From Phallusia fumigata (taxonomy: Eukaryota; Chordata; Ascidiacea; Phlebobranchia; Ascidiidae), in the NCBI GenBank assembly GCA_008931825.1, contig QXVZ01019697.1:3640-35101 (forward strand): a stretch of 31,462 nt of DNA. Reading direction: 5' to 3'. Both the position numbers and the translations under genes were made by a program. Every line of letters begins with the position of its first letter. Within the stretch, counting starts at the first letter, position 1. This document shows, piece after piece, positions 21,417 through 31,462 of this stretch. The notes beneath the pieces were generated by a model. That model searched no databases and had not been told where the DNA came from. It saw nothing but the letters and a program-made list of their open reading frames with translations.

Positions 21417-23628
21417 CATATTGGATTTGCTGACCAGGAAGGGCAGTGACTTGCATTTGATTTGGATAAGCTGTGGTTGTCACAACTGTCTGCATCGGTG
21501 GCTGAAAAAAGAGTTCATTAAGATTTACATTAAATATATAGGTACATTTAACATTAAGTTTTGTAAGGAGTGTAGACAGGAATGACTCAGAGTAAACACA
21601 TCACAGTCAGTGGTAAAACTATACGTCATGGATTTCCTTTTATAACATCATGTCTATTTTGAGACCTAAAGGATGTTCGATCGATGCTAAAATGGAACTA
21701 TGCTAATTTCTATCTAACGGAGCATAAACACTTAAAGTTAAAGAAGATAGTATGTATAACACATAAAAAGTTTAAAAACTTATATGTGCAATACCAGTTG
21801 GAAAATCTGAAACCTTATTCAGTTGAACAAATTTAAATAGAATTGTATTTTACATCAAAAAAAACTATGTGCAAACTTAGTAGTTAACATACCAAAACAT
21901 GTCCTGTGTATGTGTGGCAACATCCCACAGCACAGCAGTAAGCTGAATGAACAATCGCCACCACAAACTCAATGAACGCAAGGGCAGAGAGAATGGCATG
22001 GACGGCAGTTGTTGACTATGAAATTAAATGGAAATGTATGTGCAAATGTTTAATCTTTATGGTTTTATTTTGCATTATACTTCAAACCAGCCAAAATGTT
22101 AAACATTTTGTACAGCCAAAAAATATACATTTGCAATATAATGTGTAAAAAGTTAGTAACTTAAAATACACATCATCATACACAGAAGTTCTACATTACA
22201 TGAAATCTAGAAACACCATTTGAAATAACATTCTTTGAAAATTGATGGATAGTGACATATTGACATGACTTTGATTTTTTTTGTAATGACAAGCGTGTAA
22301 AACTTACAGTTGGTGTATAGTAACTGTATCCATATAAATATCCACCACTGGCATACACTGCTGCTGGGGTTTCAACAGAAAACATTATTCCAGCTGCTAT
22401 GGCTGCAAAGATGGTCACAATCATGGCACCAGTAACCTGCAAAGTTGTGCACATTAGCTGGTATGGAAAACACTCGCACAATTTGGCAATCTTATTGAAT
22501 GAGTTTTGGACAAAAACAAACGATTCTTACTCGACAAGGATCCGCTTTGGAGCCAGAAGCAATACCAAGTATTCCAGCAGTAAGGGCCTGTGCAAGTTAA
22601 AACATGTTTGTGAAAGTTTCTTAGCACATTTTTAAATAAGACTTGGTTTATGGCCATTTTTATCTCTTTGTTTACATAGGGCTGCTTTCAACCTGGATTT
22701 TGCTTAGTATCTGTAACCTTCTTAGCCTAATTCTTTTATTCATAATATTAAGCACTGTAGTTTGTAAAAGATTTACATTTTACAAATCATTTAAAAATGT
22801 ACTTAAAAAAACCTTACTGGGTCAAATTTGACATGACCATACCAATAACTTGACTTGCCCTAATAACATAGCGCATAGCACCAAATGTGCAATGTCTACT
22901 GGTATTTTTATGGATAATTTTTGTGTATTTATTTAAAATGCTGTAATCGATGAAAATTCTCTTTGTTTAAACCAGGTCGGGTGGTGCCAACACTGCAAAC
23001 ATGTTATAAATGTTCAATGAGTAATTTAAAAAATCACAACCCATACACTTTGAAACATTGGGCAGACAAAAACAATATAAGACCTGGTGCAGATGGATGA
23101 GTCGGAAAACTGTCATAGTTTAACAAATTCCTGTACTTATCTGCAACCTACCAATGCACCAGTCCAAATTCCACATGATACAAATGTTAATCCACTTGTA
23201 CGATAGTAGTATCCTGATGACTCAATGCCGATGTTGACAACTGCTAGAATTATTGAAAGAACTCCAACAACCACTTGAATAATCTAAAACAAAAAGCAAA
23301 ACTTTTAAGCGTTTTCGGCACATAGCACTCTTGGTGTGTGTAAGTATGATGAAAAAAATGAAAATCAGTTCAATCGGTTATCAAGTTATGTTACTTTCTG
23401 TTTTTCAGGTAAATATATTATGTGATGTTTACTGGGTCGTTTATCACGCTGCTCACCCAAGGAACTCAGGTCAATTGAAGTACTATGATCAATTTTACAC
23501 TAACATACCCCCAGGGATTTGTATGTCCTCTTATACTTTTCCCCAGCATATGGTTCAGGCTGAATATGTGGAGAAGCAGTGGTTGCAACAAGCTGTGGTT
23601 GTCCAGGTGTCAAAATAACGTTTGACAT
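21417..23628 (-). CDS. MS4A/CD20-like four-transmembrane protein, copy 2, 3' end missing
   Basis: Exons: 23628-23509, 23283-23152, 22587-22531, 22436-22308, 22015-21893, 21501-21417 (ends in phase 1, as copy 1 exon 6 does). This gives about 215 residues. The N-terminus MSNVILTPGQPQLVATTA is nearly the same as in copy 1. TM segments: IIQVVVGVLSIILAVVNIGI; IWTGALALTAGILGIASG; VTGAMIVTIFAAIAAGIMF; AILSALAFIEFVVAIVHSAY. The TM3-TM4 loop has 11 extra residues and is Gly/Tyr-rich (YASGGYLYGYSYYTP). The two C-terminal exons seen in copy 1 (the EPVYGHGQ segment and the YYRKA-containing end) were not found and probably fall in the gaps at 20895 or 21297. It follows the NTase-TPR gene head to tail. Confidence 0.8.
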
Positions 23629-24088
23629 TGTAGCACTTTATGCAAAATATTCCACCGTACTGTTTGTAAGTAAATATGTACCTTGGCTAAATCTGCCAAT
23701 AAACAAAATTTTGAGAAAAGAATCACGACAGTGAAAGCAATTACTGCATCAAAATAACACCATTTTGGCTCAACATTTTTCGTTGTACTCGTTTATGCAC
23801 AATAATGAAAAGGCTATTTTTAAAAACAAAACACGAACAAGTAATTATGCTCATCAAAATTAAAATAACACGAGACTTGGTTCAAATAACTTAGCTTCAG
23901 CGTAGGTTCGTTACAGTTACCCATCATACGAACACTACTATGGTCACAAATCACAAAAAACATTTGTTTACGTCAGGTCATGTGCTCGCTGGCGTCAATT
24001 ATCGCCGCATGACAACCCACCAATCATCCATGTCCAATTGTTCATTGTCTGATTTTAGTTAACAGAACAGATTGTAAGACAAAAATGC

Positions 24089-24094
24089 TTTATT
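24089..24094 (-). other. Polyadenylation signal of the NTase-TPR gene
   Basis: AATAAA on the minus strand lies 33 bases past the stop codon of the NTase-TPR gene. Confidence 0.65.
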
Positions 24095-24127
24095 TTCATT
24101 AAATGCTCCTAGTTAACCAGAAGTGGA

Positions 24128-27100
24128 TTAAGGCGACAATTGGGAATTGTAGCTACTTTGGAATAAATTAAGTTGCTGTTTATTAGAGTCCGATAACGAT
24201 GCGATAGCCAGTCGAAAACATTCAAGCAAACGACAATATTTTGTTTCCTTAAAGCTCGCTTCAAATGAACTAATTTCCTCAAAGCATTGTTGTTTTGTTG
24301 CAACACATCTTCTATTGTTTATCCAATCAAGCCAGCTTTTCATGCGCAGCTTTTCATATGGGTTTTGCCAACTTCGCGTTAGGTAAGTTACTGCTGAAAT
24401 GCAAACGTCAACGACTTCTTTGTTGTTGTTTCCAAGTTCATAAAGGCATTTTGCTTTGCCTAACAGTGCCAAGAAACATATGTTGGAGGCCGTTGTGCTG
24501 CATGCAGAATCCATGCTGATTTTTATGGAAGAAATAAATATGTCCAAAGAGTCCTGTATACAGCCCATCTTGAAATAACAAAACCCAATTTGCACAAGAC
24601 AATCAGCAACTGGCACAGATGTACGACTGCTTTTTGCCAAACGACGTCTGATACCAAGTTCCAGGTTGTAATGTATCAGTGCTTCCTTGTAGTTGGCCGA
24701 CATATCTAAGCAAAAACCGATAGCTCTGTAGCAATTGGCAAGTTTCAAATCTTTTAACAATGACCAAAAGGGTGAATTAGAACTAAAAGAAACTGCGTTT
24801 TCTTCCCATCTCAATTGTTCTTTAAAGGATTCTGATGCTTCAATGTACATTTCTAAAGAAACTAGACACTGCCCCTTTTTACCCACGATTTCCCCTTTGT
24901 TACATGAGTTTTCATTTACAGCTTTGCTCAGTATTTTTAGTTCGCGTTCAAATATTGCAAAAGCTTTTGTTTTGTTGTTGTTTTGAATCAAGCATTCCCC
25001 GTACAGGTGATAGCACTTGGCCAAAACTAAGTTTGTCCCGGCAGTATCTACAGCTAAACGCAACTGAATCTCTTGTTCAAACATCTCCATCGCCTTTTCA
25101 TATTGTTCTAAATCAACATAGCATTGTCCCAGCGTCTTGAGATATTCAAGTTTTTCAGCATGGGCTAATCCTTTGACCTTCAGTGTCACCTCTAAATCTT
25201 GAACAGCTTCACTACGACATTCAATTGCGTCATCTTTTCGCCCAAGTTTTACCAAACAGTCAGCAACCGCTATTTTGCAAGCTACAACCTGATCAACTGT
25301 GCTACACTCGTTTGAAACGTCTTCAAGTTGTTCAAGAATGTTTTCGTGTATGTCTAACTCTTCCTCTTTGTACGCAACAGCTTCTTCTGAACGGTCGAGT
25401 TGTACAAGACACAAATGAACTAAGTTCAAAGTTTCCGCAATATCTCCATCGTTGGATTCATCTTCCGTGAGACGTCTTTGTTTGTTTAGCATTTCGTGAA
25501 ACGTCCCCAATGCAAGCTCAATGAGTCCAAGATTGAATAAGCTCTTTCCTTTCATGTCTAAACAATGGACAACAGTTTCTTCAATGCCTGCTTGCCTATA
25601 TATATTTTGAGCTGAATCAAAGTTATGCAGAGCGACGGTAAACTGGTCCAAGCGAAACAAACATTCCCCCATGCGAAAAAGACAGTCAGCCTTTAACATG
25701 TCACAAAAGTTGTCATCATGAAACAGAGATAATGCCATTTCCAGTTGCACAAGACCTTCCTTGTAGCGGTCTAGCTGTAACAATGACTCGCCCGCCATGC
25801 AAAGCAATTCCTTACGCAGTACATGGCCTGCGTTTAGTAGAGATATGCATTTTTCGTTGGCCTCTTCGAATCGCGTTAACCGATAAAGACTGTGCACAAT
25901 CATGACTTCGAGCCATGGATGCTGTTTCGAAATGGGATGCGCCTTTAAGTGTTCCTGACACTTCTCGATTGCCCTTTCGTATAATCCAAAAACCATGCAG
26001 ATGCCAGGTTTCATGTTTCTTTCGCTATTTTTAGATTTTAAAGTTTCCATCGGAGTGCTTTCCACATCTTTATTTTCATTGGATTCAATCGGCCCTAATA
26101 TACTGTCGCCAACAAACTCTTGCAATATTTCAGCAGTTTGGAACAATGCAGCTAAGCTGTCTACGCCAACGGCTTCCACTACTCCCAAATTCTTTATGCC
26201 ATATTCAGCCGAGTTCCAATACAGCTGGTCAACTTGCGCTCGATGTTCCATGTAAACCTTTAATCTGATTTCACATGCAACAGCTACCGCGAATTTCAAT
26301 TGGCTGCCAAAATTTTCATCGATAATCATTTTTTCCTCCAACTCTCGGATGATGTCGAGTGATGAAGAAGAATTTAGTTGATGATACCTACCTAATGCGG
26401 CGATAAAGATTGTGACACTGCGGAAAATTGTCCTCTTCATGTCAAACCGCTGGCGAAAGTTTACCGATAATATGCGAGACATTGCATCAAAGTTTAATAA
26501 ATCTTCTTGAAGCTGCTCACGGAATGTAATTAAATTCGGTGCTTGATTTTGAAAGTCCTTAACCCCACTGCAAAATTCGTCGTACACTTGATGATTTCCA
26601 TGGACAAAACAAGTTTTGAGAAGTATATCAGCGAGGTGATATCCGTTCTTTAAATCCTCGCTTACTTTGAGATAGGTGAGCATTCCACTAACCGGCTTTA
26701 TTAACTCAGTATCCCATGGTTTTTGCCTGGTTTGCGGCCGACCAAGTGGGTTTTTCGAAGCGTGTGGGGCAAAGCCGTCGGGTGAGATGCCACAAGGAGT
26801 ATGATTGTCATAAAACCAGTCATCTTCCTTCTTGTATGGGTTGTTGAGACCGTCAATGTTCATAAATCGAATAAGGGTCTCGCCAAAATTGACTAGTATC
26901 AGTTGAAACATAACAGAAACCCATCTAAAATATTCCAGAACCTCCTCATAATCTGGACGATGCTGTACGCCCTCTTCCAGTAAAATGACATTTTCAAAAT
27001 CTGAGTGTGGAGTTATTTCGTTTCGAGCCAGAGACCCCATGCCCACCAAGGCATATTTACACGGTGATGGGCCATTTACATCAACGCAGTATTTCATTAT

Positions 27101-27665
27101 TTCTTTCATTACATTTGAATACTCGCCGGTGACAAAAGTTTGGATTTTACTTATTTCTTCCACTCGCGCAGCTTCCATTTCCTTCCTCTCATCCTTTGAA
27201 ACATTTTCACTCAATTTAGGCAATGTTTCCAACTTTTTTTCCACCTCACTTCGCATTTTCTCAACCAAGTCAAAAAAGACGTCGGTTTGTGTGACAATGT
27301 CGGTTTCTTTTGCTCCCGCCAACTTAACAACATGAGAACAAAGTTCTCGAAGGTTGTCTGCTATTTCTTTTAAGTTATCAGGTTCTCTTGCTGCTGCAGC
27401 GTTGAACAAAGCACCACTTTGTATTAAACTTAGCTTGTGTGGACTTTTTAGTCGATACCACCGCTAGTTGGCGCAAAATCTCCGCCGACTCTGTTTCGTT
27501 TTTTTCCCGACCATTTGCAAAACAAAGCGATTTAAGCTGTTTCGCCAACAACACCTCACAAGCGCTCAGAATGTACTTTGAAGGATCCAACATCTTATGC
27601 TTCACTTCGCCGAACGCACGCCATGTTAAATCCAGTCTAGACACTGCACCCGCCAGTGACGTCAT
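24128..27665 (-). CDS. Nucleotidyltransferase (GlnD/DUF294-type) fused to TPR repeats, ~1,178 aa, with a one-base frame offset near the start
   Basis: From 27409 down to the stop there are 1,093 uninterrupted codons, but no ATG at that end. An upstream frame starts with a well-placed ATG at 27665 (MTSLAGAVSRLDLTW) and runs to RQLAVV; reading then has to shift by one base near 27455-27463 to continue as WYRLKSPHKLSLIQSGALF. Numbering is for the joined product. About 205-235 holds GMGSLARNEITPHSDFENVI, the GS-x10-D-x-E signature of nucleotidyltransferase folds (G210, S211, D222, E224). About 400-475 (FDMKRTIFRSVTIF onward) fits the helical domain that follows DUF294/GlnD nucleotidyltransferases. 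From about 560 to 1145 there are some 13 TPR-like units (LDRYKEGLVQLEMAL, LDQFTVALHNFDSA, LEQYEKAMEMFEQEI and others). The gene is intronless over more than 3.2 kb, unlike its neighbours. Nucleotidyl transfer to a protein or small molecule is inferred from the motif; the substrate is unknown. Confidence 0.85.
27657..27664. promoter_or_regulatory. TGACGTCA overlapping the NTase-TPR start codon
   Basis: The ATG at 27665 is part of ATGACGTCA, so a perfect CREB/ATF octamer covers codons 1-3. A regulatory role is possible, but the match may come from coding sequence. Confidence 0.25.
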
Positions 27666-27785
27666 TTTAGCGTACACTCTCACTTTTCTTCATTTTTTTC
27701 CTGCGAAATACATCATATCTTAAGTTTCCTTCAGTAAAACATTAGATGCGATACATTTTTTTCTGCAATTAATTAATGTGGCGTC

Positions 27786-28165
27786 TAGGGTTGCCAACCG
27801 TCCTTTATTTCGAAGGACAATCCTTTATTTAGCTCTATTTGTCCTTGTCCTTTATTGAGATTTGAAATATCACCATTTGTCCTTTATTTTAAAATCGTTT
27901 TGAGTTGTTAAATTTCTGAAGTGCGACTTAAAGGACCAAGACAAATTTAGCACATTACAACAAGGTAGTGATGATTGAGGCCCTTCACAAAATCGAACCG
28001 AAATTTATTATGAAAGAAATCATTGTGAGAAAACTTGTAACAGTAGTGCCTATAATTTATGTCATCATCAGATCGAAATATTAGTTGAAAGTGTGTTTTC
28101 GAGACGTGATAAAATATCAAGGTTTTTATGTCCTTTATTGCAGCGTAAAAAAGTTGGCAACCCTA
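27786..28165. mobile_element. MITE of 380 bp with TAGGGTTGCCAAC inverted ends and 8-bp target duplication
   Basis: The left end TAGGGTTGCCAAC is matched by the exact reverse complement GTTGGCAACCCTA at the right end. The flanks GTGGCGTC (27778-27785) and GTGGTGTC (28166-28173) are 8-base duplications with one difference, as expected for a hAT-type insertion of some age. Inside, the motif GTCCTTTATT or close variants recurs about five times near the left end and once near the right. No transposase frame is intact. Confidence 0.85.
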
Positions 28166-28173
28166 GTGGTGTC

Positions 28174-29782
28174 TGTAGTTTAAAATTGAACAGCGTTAGC
28201 AGGTTGCACGTTTGCTCAGCCTTTCATCCGAGCTGGTACATCGAACACAATCAAACCTAGGCGTCGAAAACATTTTTCAGCTAAATTTTTACCCTTTCAC
28301 AAAATTGCTGTAAGACTGTACGTACAATCTTACTTCTAGTAAGTAAATTTATACCTGGAATGACTGACATACAAGCACTAGCAAAACCTTTCAACACAGA
28401 CAAAGGGCAAGTTTGTATCCAATACAAGCATCAAACTAAATTTGAAAACGTTCAGAACCAGTCAGTATGTTTAATAACATCACTATCAATTAGGGAACAG
28501 AAGTCATTGACTATGAGAGTACCTTAGTCAAAAACATAACTCCCAGAGAGATTGTACATAGTAAATGCATTGTAAACAGCAAGTGTTTCAAAAATGTTTT
28601 CAAACATTTGCATTAAAATGTATTCACTGTACGCAAAGCCACTAGCAGTTATGTTTTACTTTAACTATCAATTATCAATAGCTTGATAATATAAAACCTG
28701 AGACTATGCACGTACGCGTTGTCTGTCGACCGACCTACGTTCGACAGGAAAGAACTGTTGATAAGAAAACAAACACTGTCTGGCATTGACACAGCGACAA
28801 TAAAACTTATCAAAGCGTATCCAACACAATGGCCGCCATGCTTTGCTTGGTACGGTTTTGCTTTAACGGAGATACGATCAAAACAAAACGCTTCCAGGTT
28901 AACCAAGTTAACTGCAATCATTGGAGGGTTTTCTGTGTAAAGGTTTTACCAGGATCAAAGAAACAGGTTAAATACTGTTTTGTGTGAATTGGGGACAAAT
29001 GTAAACGGCGAAACAGTTAATCCCGCGATTATAAAAATATGCGTCGTGACAACCTGGTGGGTCGTTTCAATTTTCCATAGGCGTCGCAAAATAATTGAAT
29101 GAATATTTTAATTTCTGCTTGTTTTTGTATCGATAAATGCAACCATAATAATAAGCGTCTTTAGTAAATTCTTGTCGCTACTGCGTTGAGTGTTCAGTCA
29201 ACTTTTTCAAAGGCGTTGCATCAAAAAAAGTGTAAGAAACACTGGGCTGATATCTTGGAGTTATCATCGAAGTTTAAATCAAATAATCGCCTTACTCGTC
29301 TATTTCTCTAAGCTTCGGCACTGAAACTTGTTAATTCTCGTCTTTTTATTTTTTGTCAGAAACATATTTTGTTGGTATACTGTAAATTTGAAACGTTTTG
29401 CAAGCTACTACGAGATATATGAGCAATAAACTTGCTTTGTATTTGAAAAACAAACAATGGCAGTAAAGCAAAACATTTCAAGCGAACGTACAAAACACAT
29501 GGTGTAATAGGGCAACAATCTCATAAAATATTAAAAGGCACAGACACGACGATTTACAAAATAAACTGTGTAAGTCGGTTTACGTTAGGGAAACAATTTT
29601 TGAAATAAAATTAACGCAAAACCTAATTAAGATGAACAGTAAAAAAACAAACCTTTGGTTTCTAAAGTTTAGAGGGCACTAAATATATTTAAACTCCTAT
29701 TCTGTAGCAAGATAGATTTTTTTTTAATCAACAACCCTGTTGATTTTTAAATCAAATAGCGTTTTAATGTACAGTTGTCTTG
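28174..29782. other. Intergenic region, one weak small ORF
   Basis: Mostly AT-rich with no supported gene. A GC-richer stretch at 28720-28990 contains a 52-codon plus-strand frame (28829-28987) with a good start context (ACACAATGGCC) and cysteines, beginning MAAMLCLVRFCFNGD. I recognise no family, and overlapping frames on both strands make it doubtful. Confidence 0.35.
29726..29745. repeat. Small stem-loop downstream of the serpin gene
   Basis: AATCAACA and TGTTGATT form an 8-bp stem around a 4-base loop, 38 bases past the serpin stop. It may fold in the 3' UTR or flank; no function is claimed. Confidence 0.35.
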
Positions 29783-31462
29783 TTAATTTCGTCCCGTTAC
29801 ACGACCGGCCAAAACCAAAGTGTTGGAAGGAACGTGCTCAATGGCAAACATGAAAGGAGAATCGATCATGAGTTTAACACCACGGTCGCTCGACACTTGG
29901 TGCGCTGTTGAGTGATTCGTGTTCGGGGTATTTCCCATTGATATTCCCTTTTCGCTGACGCTGAACTGTGTGATTGCCAGCACTGCCCAAAAAAGAAGAC
30001 TCAAAAGTTACAGGTAAACTCAAACAAGCAACATGTAGCAAAATTTTATGAACTAATCGACCAACCAGACGCTTGCAACAATTTAAAATTACTTTCGCTC
30101 AGTAACAAACTGTTAAGGAAAGAAAAATTACGATATTTTGATTAAAGTACGAGAATCGAGAAGTTTGATGGTACCTAGAAGGTGGTAATTGTTAAAAATG
30201 TTACAAAATCCGTTAAAGAATGCAAACTTGCAAAGACAAAAATATACACAGTTAAAATTGTGACAAACTGGGGGAACTTACACTTTGTAGCTTGGTATAC
30301 AACAGGGAAAAAAACACTTTGTGTGTTGGAATTTTGGCCTCCATAAACATCAATGTATTCCCTCACAAATGCAGTTTCCGTGCCCTTCCGCGCCATGTGC
30401 CCGATCAAATCGTAGTATGTCGTCATCTGAAACAATGAAAATTGAAAATTGCGAGGGAAAAATAATGACTGATAACAATTGTGTCAAAAGGATATTTGCT
30501 GCATGAATGTTGTATTTACATTCACTACATGCATGCAGTATTTGCACTTCGTATAAACAGACAAAAACATTGTCTGCTCTCAATCGTGGATTTTGGGGGA
30601 GATAATGGTATTTGTATCAACTTGTATAAGTTGCTGACCAAATCAAGTCGCGGTATATTCTGATACGACGTAACAAAAAAATGTTGAACGCATATGAGGT
30701 GCGGTTACTACTGGCCCCAACATAAAAAAGCCCAAACCTGATCGGAAGGTTGTAGGCATGTCAGCAAAGGGCAAAAAACAAACAACTTGCCAAAAAAACA
30801 AATTTGGACTTACGTTAACTTTTGGCATAACTATGGTTGCAGGTTTTAACTGGGACTTGTTTCGTCTCTGAAGGTTCCATCTTTTTGTTCCCTCAGTCTG
30901 AAATTTCTCTTGTATCTTTCCCAGGGTCAGGTTTTGTGTGGTTTGGTAAATCATCATTCGGAATTCCTGCCCGGATGACGACCTGCAAAAGTATGTTAAA
31001 CATTTAGGAAACAAAACCGCTTTCATATTTGATTGATAAGTTGCCCGGCGGCAGATGGTACGTGCACCGTGAACTTTCATAACTGTAAACTCCCTATACC
31101 TGTGGTTTTCAAAATTGATTTTATCTTTTTTGTCAATGTTTTCGGTTCACATTTTTGTGAAATTTGGGAAAATAATATACTTATATCAGTAACTTATTAT
31201 TGCAACGTTCTTTTTGTTTAAAAAGCAAAACAAAAACAAGTGCTATTCTGATGATCAAAGATTGCGTATTAATGAAATTAGTATAAAAGTGACACAATGT
31301 TTTTTTAAAAAATGTTAAAAAAATATTTAACATGTTTTTGATTCTGAAAAAATATTTTGAGCCTGTTATTTTTATGCAGCTTGTAATGTCCACAAACTCA
31401 CACCAATGGGACTTCGTAAATATTGGGCATTTCCCTTCTTCGACATTTGTAAACGCCATTTA
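29783..31462 (-). CDS. Serpin family protein, C-terminal four exons (5' end outside window)
   Basis: Exons: 31462-31402 (runs off the window), 30982-30814, 30426-30282, 29982-29783. Phases match and the last ends in TAA, giving about 191 C-terminal residues of a family usually 380-420 long. Serpin landmarks: EVPLVSSSGQEFRMMIYQ (strand region before the proximal helix), LGKIQEKFQTEGTKRWNL, ATIVMPKVNMTTYYDLIGHM (matching the PKF...YDL block), FSVSEKG (start of the reactive loop) and the C-terminal DSPFMFAIEHVPSNTLVLAG plus RV. Inhibitory serpins trap proteases by inserting a loop whose hinge is rich in small residues. Here the stretch after the hinge Glu is KGISMGNTPNTNHSTAHQ, with no alanine run, so a non-inhibitory role is likely. 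The Glu-to-PF distance is normal. ATTAAA at 29763-29768 may serve as the poly(A) signal. Confidence 0.85.

Noticed and set aside
26985-27335. 116-codon plus-strand frame over the NTase-TPR gene
   Set aside because: It is the antisense shadow of the nucleotidyltransferase coding region.

Overview
The window looks like nuclear DNA of an invertebrate chordate, most likely an ascidian tunicate such as Ciona. The case rests on AT-rich sequence, many short exons with GT-AG introns (one is only 69 bases), animal extracellular and membrane families (DNase I, trefoil/P-type, MS4A-like, serpin) and strong allelic redundancy in the assembly. The species is inferred from style, not from a marker gene. 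All exon models below were spliced by eye; for each gene the listed exon lengths and phases add up to an open frame, except where a break is stated.

Layout from left to right. 44-2656 (+) holds the 3' six exons of a secreted DNase I-like nuclease. 2657-3854 is intergenic and contains a 104-base stretch written twice around a gap. 3855-9377 (-) is a 19-exon gene for a predicted 730-residue secreted protein: a leucine-rich helical N-terminal half followed by two recognisable trefoil domains and one degenerate one. 9533-9725 (-) looks like the last exon of an unidentified gene and carries two perfect TGACGTCA sites. 10267-10443 is a small hAT-type MITE with an 8-base target duplication. 10920-12830 is not new sequence: it is a second allele of about 8830-10918, placed in series between single-n gaps, and 12832-13200 repeats the same flank a third time.

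14522-18247 (-) and 21417-23628 (-) are paralogous MS4A/CD20-like four-transmembrane genes. 24128-27665 (-) is a long, nearly intronless gene for a protein of about 1,178 residues that joins a GlnD/DUF294-type nucleotidyltransferase to about 13 TPR-like repeats; its first 66 or so codons are offset by one base from the rest. Between the two MS4A genes lie decayed pieces of this same nucleotidyltransferase-TPR gene (18610-19650). Together with similar MS4A upstream regions, this shows that a block [NTase-TPR + MS4A] was duplicated in tandem and that one NTase copy then died. 27786-28165 is a second MITE with terminal inverted repeats and an 8-base duplication. 29783-31462 (-) holds the 3' four exons of a serpin whose reactive-loop hinge lacks the usual alanine-rich pattern.

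I found no rRNA, convincing tRNA, CRISPR array or viral gene. The parts most worth following up are the NTase-TPR gene, its tandem duplication with an MS4A gene, and the multi-trefoil secreted protein.
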